NCBI RefSeq assembly: GCF_051401765.1
Contig: NC_135068.1
Coordinates: forward strand, 310,001-374,000
Source of the DNA: Calliopsis andreniformis
Taxonomy: Eukaryota > Arthropoda > Insecta > Hymenoptera > Andrenidae
Direction: 5' to 3'
Length of the DNA: 64,000 nucleotides
The notes below the pieces were generated by a model, which had not been told where the DNA came from, searched no databases, and worked only from the letters and a program-made list of their open reading frames with translations. Of the stretch, positions 51,630 through 62,900 are shown piece by piece (position 1 is the stretch's first letter; each line of letters opens with the position of its first letter). A program made the position numbers and the translations under genes.

Positions 51630-53950
51630 GTTGAAATGACCTTTACGTTCACACTGGTAGCAATTATTCCTCATATACGATTGAAAATCTGCTGTATATA
51701 TATTGCATTTTAATCCTCTGGCGTTGATTTCTAAGGTCCAAACTGATCCACCTGGTGAGGCAACACCCTAGAGCGAAGCCTAGGTTGCCCGGAACGTGGA
51801 AATGACCATTACTTTGACACCCGCTGCATCGGCCCATGTCATACGTTCGCTAACCTGTTATATTTATTTTGTATTTTAATCTTGTGGCGATGATTTCTGA
51901 GACACAAACTCATCCATCTGGTGAAGCAACGCCCTTGGTTGAAGCCTAGGTTGCCCGGAACGTTGAAATGACCTTTACGTTCACACTGGTGGTAATTATA
52001 CCTCTTATAGGATTCAAAATCTGCTATATTTATATTGTATTTTATGCTCCTGGCGTTGACTTCTAAGGCCCTAACTATTCGATCTGGAGGAGCCACTCCG
52101 TAGAATGAAGCCTAGGTTGCCCGGAATGTAGAAATGGCCATTACATACACACTGCTGGCAATTAGTCCTTTTATTCAATTGAAACACTGTTGAATTTATA
52201 TTGTATTTTATGCTTTTGGCGTTGACTTCTAAGGCCCTAACTATTCGATCTGACAGTGGATCGCCGTAGAGTGAAGCCTAGCTTGCCCGGAACGTAGAAA
52301 TGACAATTACTTTGACATTCGTTTCATCTGCCCCTGTCATACGTTCGCAAACCTGTCCTATTTCTTTTGTATTTTAATCTTGTGGCGATGATTTTTAAGA
52401 CCCAAACTCGTCCATCTGGTGAAGCAACGTCTTTCGTTGAAGCCTAGGTTGCCCGGAACGTTCAAATGGCCTTTACGTTCACACTGGTAGCAATTATTCC
52501 TCTTATACGATTGAAAATCTGCTGTATTTATATTGTATTTTATGCTCCTGGGGTTGACTTCTAAGGCCCTAACTCTTCACTCTGGAGGAGCAACGCCCTC
52601 GAGTGAAGACTAGGTTGCCCGGAACGTAGAAATGACCATTACTTTGACTCCCGTTGCATCTGCCCCTGTCATACGTTCGCAAACCTGTTCTATTTATTTT
52701 GTATTTTAATCTTGTGGCGATGATTTCTAAGAGCCAAACTCATTCATCTGGTGAAGCAACGTCTTTGGTTGAAGCCTAGGTTGCCCGGAACGTTGAAATG
52801 ACCTTTACGTTCACACTGGTAGCAATTATTCCTCTTATACGATTGAAAATCTGCTGTATTTATATTGTATTTTATGCTCCTGGGATTGACTTCTAAGGCC
52901 CTAACTCTTCCCTCTGGAGGAGCAACGCCCTCGAGTGAAGACCAGGTTGCCCGGAACGTAGAAATGACCATTACTTTGACTCCCGTTGCATCTGCCCGTG
53001 TCATACGTTCGCAAACCTGTTCTATTTATTTTGTATTTTAATCTTGTGGCGATGATTTCTAAGAGCCAAACTCATTCATCTGGTGAAGCAACGACCTTGG
53101 TTGAAGAACAGGTTGCCCGGAACGTTGAAATGACCTTTACGTTCACACTGGTAGCAATTATTCCTCTTATACGATCGAAAATCGGCTGTATTTATATTGT
53201 ATTTTATGCTCCTGGCGTTGACTTCCAAGGCCCAAACTCTTCGATCTGGAGGAGCAACGCCGCAGAGTGAAGGGTAGGGTGACCGGAATGTAGAAATGTC
53301 CATTACTTTCACACTGATGGCAATTACTCCTTTTATTCAATTGAAAATCTGTTGAATTTATATTGTATTTTATGCCTCTGGCGTTGAATTTTAAGGCCCT
53401 AACTATTCGATCTGGTAGAGCAACGCCCTAGAGAGATGCTTAGCTTGCCCGGAACGTAGAAATGACCATTACTTTCACACTGGTTGCAATTTTTCCCTTT
53501 GTACGATGGGAAATCTGTTGTACTTATATTGCATTTTATGCTTCTGGCGTGAAATTCTAAGGCCCTAACTATACGATCTGGTGGAGCATCGCCCTGGAGT
53601 GAAGCCTAGCTTGCGCGGAACGTAGAAATGACCATTACTTAGACTTCCGAAGCAACTGCTCCTGTCATACGTTCGCAATCCTGTTGTATTTAATTTGTAT
53701 TTTAATATAGTGGCGATGATTTCTAAGGTACAAACTCATCCACATGGGGAAGCAACGCCCTAGAGTGAAGCCTAGGTTGCCCGGACGTAGAAATGACCAT
53801 TACTTTCGCACTGGTTGCAATTATGCCTTTTATACGATGGGAAATCTGTTGTATTTATATTGTATTCTATGCTTCTGGCGTTGACTTCTGAGGCCCTAAC
53901 TATTCGATCTGGTGGAGCAACGTCCTAGAGTCAAGCCTAGCTTGCCCGGA
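51630..53950. repeat. Block with copies at 57919-59925 and 62365-63517
   Basis: 51630-51990 repeats 41515-41875. From 51946 to about 53950 the sequence matches 57919-59925 at a constant 5973 bp (36 monomers). Marks are GGTGGTAATTATACC, GGAGGAGCCACTCCG, TCTGACAGTGGATCGCC, CAAACCTGTCCTATTTC, AGAGCCAAACTCATTC and CTTAGACTTCCGAAGC. Only a few substitutions separate the copies. Confidence 0.87.
52374..53369. repeat. Three consecutive 332-bp B-C dimers
   Basis: The start of each dimer is recognised by the AGACCCAAACTC or AGAGCCAAACTC block: CAACGTC at 52425, CAACGTC at 52757 and CAACGAC at 53089, each 332 bp apart. Successive dimers resemble each other more closely than other B-C pairs nearby, which indicates local amplification. 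The same triple exists at about 58.35-59.34 kb, and a version with one dimer fewer at 62.37-63.2 kb. Confidence 0.85.
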
Positions 53951-56900
53951 AGGTAGTAATGACCATTACTTTGACATCCGTTGCCTCTGCTCCATTCATG
54001 CGTTCGCAAACCTGTTGTATTTATTTTGTATTTCAGTCTTGTGGCGATGACTTCTAAGGTCCAAACTCATCCACCTTGTGAGGAAATGCCCTAGAGTGAA
54101 GCCTAGGTTGCCCGCACGTGGAAATAACCATTACCTTCGCACTGGCTGCAGTTATTCATTTTATACGATGGGAGATCTGTTGTATTTACATGGTATTTTA
54201 TGCTTCTGGCGTTTACTCGTAAGGCCCTAACTATTCGATCTGGTGGAGCAACACCCTGTAGAGAAGCTTAGCTAGCCTGGAACGTAGAAATGAGCATTAC
54301 TTTGACATCCGTTGCATCTGCTCATGTCATACGTTCGCAAACCTGATGTAATTATTTTGTATTTTAATCTTGTGGCGATGATTTCTAAGGTCTAAACTCA
54401 TCCACCTGGTGAAGCCATGCCCTAGGGTGAAGCCTAGGTTGCCCGGATCGTAGAAATGACCATTACTTTGACACCCTTTGCATCTGCCCCTGTCATACTT
54501 TCGCAAACATGTTATATTTATTTTGTATTTTAATCTTGTGGCGATGATTTCTATGGCCCAAACGCACCAATCTGGTGAAGCAACGCCCTTGGTTGAAGCT
54601 TAGGTTGCCCGGAACGTTGAAATGACCTTTACGTTCACACTGGTAGCAATGAATCCTCTTATACGTTTGAAAATCTGCTGTTTTTATATAGTATTTTTAT
54701 CCTCTGGCATTGGCTTCTAAGGTCCATAGTCATTCACCTGGTGAGGCCATACCATTGAGCGAAGCCTAGGTTGCCCGGAACGTAGAAATGACCATTACTT
54801 TCGCACCGGTTGCAATTATTCCTTTTATACGATGGAAAAACTGTTGTATTTATATGGTATTTTATGCTTCTGGCGTTTACTTCCAAGGCCCTAACTATTC
54901 GATCTGGTAGAGCAACGCACTAGAGAAAAGTTGAGCTTGCCCGGAACGTAGAAATGACCATTGCTTTGACATCCGTTGCATCTGCTCCTGTCATACCTTC
55001 GCAAACCTGTTGTATTTATTTTGTATTTTAATCATGTGCCGACGATTTCTAAGGCCCAAACTCATCCATCTGGGGAAGCAACGCCCTTGGTTGAAACGTA
55101 GGTTGCCCGGAACGTTGAAATGACCATTACGGTCACACTGGTTGCAATTATCCCTCTTATACGGTTGAAAATCTGCTGTATTTATATTGTATTTTAATCC
55201 TCTGGCGTTAATTTCTAAGGTCCAAACTCATCCACCTGGTGAGGCAACACCCTAGAGCGAAGCCTAGGTTGCCCGTAACGTAGAAATGACCATTACTTTC
55301 GCACTTCTTGCAATTATTCCATTTACACAATGGGAAATCTGTTGCACTTATATTGTATTTTACGCTTCTGGCGTTGACTTCTAATGCCCTAACTATTCGA
55401 TCTGTTGGAGCATCGCCCTAGAGTGAAGCCTAGCTTGCCCGAAACGTAGAAATGACCATTACTTTGACTTCCGTTGCATCTGCTCCTGTCATGCGTTCGC
55501 AAACCTGTTGTATTTATTTTGTATTTTAATCATGTGCCGATGATTTGTAAGGCCCAAACTCATCCATCCGATGAAGCAACGCCCTTGGCTGAAGCGTAGG
55601 TTGCCCGGAACGTTGAAATGACCCTTACGTTCGCACTGGTATCAATTATTCCTCTTAAACGATCGAAAGTCTGCTGTATTTATATTGTATTTTGATCCTC
55701 TGGACTTGATATCCAAGGTCCAAACTCATCCACCTGGTGAGGCAACACCCTAGAACGAAGCGTAGGTTGCCCGGAACGTAGAAGTGATCATTACTTTCGC
55801 ACTGGTTGCAATTATTCCTTTTATGCAATTGGAAATTTGTTGTATTTATATTGTATTTTATGGTTCTGATGTTGACTTCTAAGGCCCCAACTATGCGATC
55901 CGGTCGTGCAACGCCCTAGAGTGAAGCCTAGCTTGCCCGGAACGTAGAAATGACCATTACTTTGACATCCGTTGCATCTGCTCCTGTCATGCGTTCGCAA
56001 ACCTGTTGTATTTATTCTGTATTTTAATCTTGTGGCGATGATATCAAAGGTACAAACTCATCCACCTGGTGAGGCAAGACCCTAGAACGAAGCGTAGGTT
56101 GCCCGGAACGTAGAAGTGACCATTACTTTCGCACTGGTTGCAATTATTCCTTTTATGCAATTGGAAATTTGTTGTATTTATATTGTATTTTATGCTTCTG
56201 GCGTTGACTTCTAAGGCCCTAACTATTCGATCTGGTCGTGCAACGCCCTAGAGTGAAGCCTAGGCTCCCCGGAACGTAGAAATGACCATTACTTTGACAA
56301 CCGTTGAATCTGCCCCTGTCATACGTTCGCAAACCTGTTATATTTATTTTGTATTTTAATCTTGTGGCGATGATTTCTAAGGCCCAAACTCATCCATCTG
56401 GGGAAGCAACGCCCTTGGTTGAAACGTAGGTTGCCCGGAACGTTGAAATGACCATTACGGTCACACTGGTTGCAATTATCCCTCTTATACGGTTGAAAAT
56501 CTGCTGTATTTATATTGTATTTTAATCCTCTGGCGTTAATTTCTAAGGTCCAAACTCATCCACCTGGTGAGGCAACACCCTAGAGCGAAGCCTAGGTTGC
56601 CCGTAACGTAGAAATGACCATTACTTTCGCACTGGTTGCAATTATTCCTTTTATACGATGGGTAATCTGTTGAATTTATATTGTATTTTATGGTTCTGGC
56701 GTTGACTTCTAAGCCCATAACTATTCGATCTGGTGGAGCAACGCCCTAGAGTGAAGCCTCGCTTGCCCGGAACGTAGAAATGACCATTACTTTGACATCC
56801 GTTGCATCTGCTCCTGTCATGCGTTCGCAATACTGTGGTATTTATTTTGTATTACAATCATGTGGCGATGATTTCTAAGGTCCAACCACATCCACCTGGT

Positions 56901-57500
56901 GAGGCATCACCCTAGAGCGTAGCCTAGGTTGCTCGGAACGTTGAATTGTCCTTTACGTTCACACTGGTGGCAATTATTCCTCTTATACGATTGAAAATCT
57001 GCTGTATTTATATTGTATTTTAATTCTCTGGCGTTGATTTCTAAGGTCCAAACTCATCCACCTGGTTGGGCCACACCATAGGGCGAAGCCTAGGATGCCG
57101 GGAACGTTGAAATGACCTTTACGTTCACACTGGTAGCAATTATTCCACTTATACGATTGAAAATCTGCTGCATTTATATTGTATTTTAGTCCTCTGGCGT
57201 TGATTTCTAAGGTACAAACTCATACACCTGGTGAGGCAACGCCCTCGGTTGAAGGCTAGGTTGCCCGAAACGTAGAAATGACAATTACTTTGACATTCGT
57301 TGCATCTGCCCCTGTCATACGTTCGCAAACCTGTTCTATTTATTTTGTATTTTAATCTTGTGGCGATGATTTCTAAGAGCCAAACTCATTCATCTGGTGA
57401 AGCAACGACCTTGGTTGAAGAATAGGTTGCCCGGAACGTTGAAATGACCTTTACGTTCACACTGGTAGCAATTATTCCTCTTATACGATCGAAAATCGGC
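53951..57500. repeat. Mixed-class array, 54-57.5 kb
   Basis: Satellite of B, C and D classes with many private variants. Two internal repeats are clear: 55720-55960 with 56052-56290 (332 bp, marked by TAGAACGAAGCGTAGG and TATGCAATTGGAAATTTG) and 55069-55304 with 56397-56632 (1328 bp, eight monomers, marked by CTGGGGAAGCAACG and CATTACGGTCACACTGG). Nothing else is visible. Confidence 0.8.
56840..57500. repeat. Four-monomer block copied at 59993-60653
   Basis: The offset is 3153 bp (19 monomers). Marks are GTATTACAATCATGTGG, GGTTGCTCGGAACGTTG, GGATGCCGGGAACGTTG, TTCCACTTATACGATTG, CAAACTCATACACCTGG and ATCGAAAATCGGCTG. Between the copies lies the long 57.92-59.93 kb block. Confidence 0.84.
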
Positions 57501-59925
57501 TGCATTTATACTGTATTTTAATCCTCTGGCGTTGATTTCTAAGGTACAAACTCATACACCTGGTGAGGCAAACCCTAGGGCGAAGCCTAGGTTGCCCGGA
57601 ACGCAGAAATGACCATTACATTCGCACTGGTTGCAATTATTCCTTTTATTCAGTATAAAAACTGTTGAATTTATGTTGTATCTTATGCTTCTGGGGTTGA
57701 CTTCTAAGGCCCTAACATTTCGATCTGGTGGTGCATCGCCGTAGAGTGAAGCCTAGGTTGTCCAGAACGTAGAAATGATCATTACTTTGACACGCGTTGC
57801 ATCTGCCCCTGTCATACGTTCGCAAACCTGTTGTATTTATATTGTATTTTAATCATGTTGCGATGATTTCTAAGGCCCAAAATCATCCATCTGGTGAAGC
57901 AACGCCCTTGGATGTAGCCTAGGTTGCCCGGAACGTTGAAATGACCTTTACGTTCACACTGGTGGTAATTATACCTCTTATAGGATTCAAAATCTGCTAT
58001 ATTTATATTGTATTTTATGCTCCTGGCGTTGACTTCTAAGGCCCTAACTATTCGATCTGGAGGAGCCACTCCGTAGAATGAAGCCTAGGTTGCCCGGAAT
58101 GTAGAAATGGCCATTACATACACACTGCTGGCAATTAGTCCTTTTATTCAATTGAAACACTGTTGAATTTATATTGTATTTTATGCTTTTGGCGTTGACT
58201 TCTAAGGCCCTAACTATTCGATCTGACAGTGGATCGCCCTAGAGTGAAGCCTAGCTTGCCCGGAACGTAGAAATGACAATTACTTTGACATTCGTTTCAT
58301 CTGCCCCTGTCATACGTTCGCAAACCTGTCCTATTTCTTTTGTATTTTAATCTTGTGGCGATGATTTTTAAGACCCAAACTCGTCCATCTGGTGAAGCAA
58401 CGTCTTTGGTTGAAGCCTAGGTTGCCCGGAACGTTCAAATGGCCTTTACGTTCACACTGGTAGCAATTATTCCTCTTATACGATTGAAAATCTGCTGTAT
58501 TTATATTGTATTTTATGCTCCTGGGGTTGACTTCTAAGGCCCTAACTCTTCCCTCTGGAGGAGCAACGCCCTCGAGTGAAGACTAGGTTGCCCGGAACGT
58601 AGAAATGACCATTACTTTGACTCCCGTTGCATCTGCCCCTGTCATACGTTCGCAAACCTGTTCTATTTATTTTGTATTTTAATCTTGTGGCGATGATTTC
58701 TAAGAGCCAAACTCATTCATCTGGTGAAGCAACGTCTTTGGTTGAAGCCTAGGTTGCCCGGAACGTTGAAATGACCTTTACGTTCACACTGGTAGCAATT
58801 ATTCCTCTTATACGATTGAAAATCTGCTGTATTTATATTGTATTTTATGCTCCTGGGGTTGACTTCTAAGGCCCTAACTCTTCCCTCTGGAGGAGCAACG
58901 CCCTCGAGTGAAGACCAGGTTGCCCGGAACGTAGAAATGACCATTACTTTGACTCCCGTTGCATCTGCCCGTGTCATACGTTCGCAAACCTGTTCTATTT
59001 ATTTTGTATTTTAATCTTGTGGCGATGATTTCTAAGAGCCAAACTCATTCATCTGGTGAAGCAACGACCTTGGTTGAAGAATAGGTTGCCCGGAACGTTG
59101 AAATGACCTTTACGTTCACACTGGTAGCAATTATTCCTCTTATACGATCGAAAATCGGCTGTATTTATATTGTATTTTATGCTCCTGGCGTTGACTTCCA
59201 AGGCCCAAACTCTCCCGATCTGGAGGAGCAACGCCGTAGAGTGAAGGGTAGGTTGACCGGAATGTAGAAATGTCCATTACTTTCACACTGATGGCAATTA
59301 CTCCTTTTATTCAATTGAAAAACTGTTGAATTTATATTGTATTTTATGCCTCTGTCGTTGAATTTTAAGGCCCTAACTATTCGATTTGGTAGAGCAACGC
59401 CCTAGAGAGAAGCTTAGCTTGCCCGGAACGTAGAAATGACCATTACTTTCACACTGGTTGCAATTGTTCCCTTTGTACGATGGGAAATCTGTTGTACTTA
59501 TATTGCATTTTATGCTTCTGGCGTGAAATTCTAAGGCCCTAACTATACGATCTGGTGGAGCATCGCCCTGGAGTGAAGCCTAGCTTGCGCGGAACGTAGA
59601 AATGACCATTACTTAGACTTCCGAAGCAACTGCTCCTGTCATACGTTCGCAATCCTGTTGTATTTAATTTTTATTTTAATATTGTGGCGATGATTTCTAA
59701 GGTCCAAACTCATCCACATGGTGAAGCAACGCCCTAGAGTGAAGCCGAGGTTGCCTGCACGGAGAAATGACCATTACTTTCGCACTGGTTGCAATTATGC
59801 CTTTTATACGATGGGAAATCTGTTGTATTTATATTGTATTTTATGCTTCTGGCGTTGACTTCTGAGGCCCTAACTATTCGATCTGGTGGATCAACGCCCT
59901 GGAGCGAAGCCTAGCTTGACCGGAA
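57500..59925. repeat. Block shared with 51.95-53.95 kb and with 61.65-63.52 kb
   Basis: 57500-57975 matches 61649-62124 at 4149 bp (25 monomers), with the three-base deletion GAGGCAAACCCTAGGG and CAGTATAAAAACTG. 57919-59925 matches 51946-53950. 58216-59700 matches 62365-63517, starting at offset 4149 and continuing at 3817, so the right-hand copy lacks one 332 bp dimer. Confidence 0.85.
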
Positions 59926-62900
59926 CGTAGAAATGACCATTACTTTGACATCTGCTGCATCTGCTCCTGTCATACGTTCGCAAACCTGTTATATTTATTT
60001 TGTATTACAATCATGTGGCGATGATTTCTAAGGTCCAACCACATCCTCCTGGTGAGGCAACACCCTAGAGCGTAGCCTAGGTTGCTCGGAACGTTGAAAT
60101 GTCCTTTACGTTCACACTGGTGGCAATTATTCCTCTTATACGATTGAAAATCTGCTGTATTTATATTGTATTTTAATTCTCTGGCGTTGATTTCTAAGGT
60201 CCAAACTCATCCACCTGGTGAGGCAACACCATAGGGCGAAGCCTAGGATGCCGGGAACGTTGAAATGACCTTTACGTTCACACTGGTAGCAATTATTCCA
60301 CTTATACGATTGAGAATCTGCTGCATTTATATTGTATTTTAGTCCTCTGGCGTTGATTTCTAAGGTACAAACTCATACACCTGGTGAGGCAACGCCCTCG
60401 GTTGAAGGCTAGGTTGCCCGGAACGTAGAAATGACAATTACTTTGACATTCGTTGCATCTGCCCCTGTCATACGTTCGCAAACCTGTTCTATTTATTTTG
60501 TATTTTAATCTTGTGGCGATGATTTCTAAGAGCCAAACTCATTCATCTGGTGAAGCAACGACCTTGGTTGAAGAATAGGTTCCCCGGAACGTTGAAATGA
60601 CCTTTACGTTCACACTGGTAGCAATTATTCCTCTTATACGATCGAAAATCGGCTGTATTTATATTGTATTTTATGCTCCTGGCGTTGACTTCTAAGGCCC
60701 TAACTCCTCGATCTGGAGGAGCAACGCCGTAGAGTGAAGCCTAGGTTGCCCGGAGTGTAGAAATGGCCATTACACACACACTGATGGCAATTACTCCTTT
60801 TATTCAATTGAAAAACTGTTGAATTTGTATTGTATTTTGTGCTTCTGGCGTTGACTTCTAAGGCCCTAACTATTCGGTCTGGAGGTGCATCGCTCTAGAG
60901 TGAAGCCTAGGTTGCCCAGAACGTAGAAATGACCATTACTTTGACACCCGTTGCATCTGCCCATGTCATACGTTCGCAAACCTGTTGTATTTATTTTGAA
61001 TTTTAATCTTGTGGCGATGATTTCTAAGGCCCAAACTCATCCATCTGGTGAAGCAACGCCCTTGATTGAAGCCTAGGTTGCCCAGAACGTTGAAATGACC
61101 CTTACGTTCACACTGGTTGCAATTATTCCTCTTATACGATTGAAAATCTGCTGTATTTATATTGTATTTTAATCCTCTGGCGTTGATTGCTAAGGTCCAA
61201 ACTCATCCACCTGGTGAGGCAACACCCTAGGGCGAAGCCTAGGCTGCCGGGAACGTTGAAATGACCTTTGCGTTCACACTGGTAGCAATCATTCCACTTA
61301 TACGATTGAAAAACTGCTGCATTTATATTGTATTTTAATCCTCTGGCGTTGATTTCTAAGGTACAAACTCATACACCTGGTGAGGCAACGCCCTCGGTTG
61401 AAGCCTAGGTTGCCCGGAACGTAGAAATGACCATTACTTTGACACCCGTTGCATCTGCCCATGTCAGACGTTCGCAAACCTGTTGTATTTATTTTGAATT
61501 TTAATCTTGTGGCGATGATTTCTATGGCCCAAACTCATCCATCTGGTGAAGCAACGCCCTTGGTTGAAGCCTAGGTTGCCCGGAACGTTGAAATGACCCT
61601 CACGTTCACACTGGTAGCAATTATTCCTCTTATACGATTGAAAATCTGCTGTATTTATAGTGTATTTTAATCCTCTGGCGTTGATTTCTAAGGTCCAAAC
61701 TCATCCACCTGGTGAGGCAAACCCTAGGGCGAAGCCTAGGTTGCCCGGAACGCAGAAATGACCATTACATTCGCACTGGTTGCAATTATTCCTTTTATTC
61801 AGTATAAAAACTGTTGAATTTATATTGTATCTTCTGCTTCTGGGGTTGACTTCTAAGGCCCTAACTTTTCAATGTGATAGTGCATCGCCGTAGAGTGAAG
61901 CCTAGGTTGTCCAGAACGTAGAAACGATCATTACTTTGACACGCGTTGCATCTGCCCCTGTCATACGTTCGCAAACATGTTGTATTTATATTGTATTTTA
62001 ATCATGTGGCGATGATTTCTAAGGCCCAAACTCATCCATCTGGTGAAGCAACGCCCTTGGGTGAAGCCTAGGTTGCCCGGAACGTTGAAATGACCTTTAC
62101 GTTCACACTGGTAGCAATTATTCCTCTTATACGATTGAAAATCAGCTATGTTTATATTGTACTTGATGCTCCTGTCGTTGACTTCCAAGGCCCAAACTCT
62201 TCGATCAGGAGGAGCAACGCCGTAGAGTGAAGGGTAGGTTGACCGGAATGTAGAAATGTCCATTACTTTCACACTGATGGCAATTACTCCTTTTATTCAA
62301 TTGAAAAACTGTTGAATTTATATTGTATTTTATGCCTCTGTCGTTGAATTTTAAGGCCCTAACTATTCGATCTGACAGTGGATCGCCCTAGAGTGAAGCC
62401 TAGCTTGCCCGGAACGTAGAAATGACAATTACTTTGACATTCGTTTCATCTGCCCCTGTCATGCGTTCGCAAACCTGTCCTATTTCTTTTGTATTTTAAT
62501 CTTGTAGCGATGATTTCTAAGAGCCAAACTCATTCATCTGGTGAAGCAACGTCTTTGGTTGAAGCCTAGGTTGCCCGGAACGTTGAAATGACCTTTACGT
62601 TCACACTGGTAGCAATTATTCCTCTTATACGATTGAAAATCTGCTGTATTTATATTGTATTTTATGCTCCTGGGGTTGACTTCTAAGGCCCTAACTCTTC
62701 CCTCTGGAGGAGCAACGCCCTCGAGGGAAGACCAGGTTGCCCGGAACGTAGAAATGACCATTACTTTGACTCCCGTTGCATCTGCCCCTGTCATACGTTC
62801 GCAAACCTGTTCTATTTATTTTGTATTTTAATCTTGTGGCGATGATTTCTAAGAGCCAAACTCATTCATCTGGTGAAGCAACGACCTTGGTTGAAGAATA

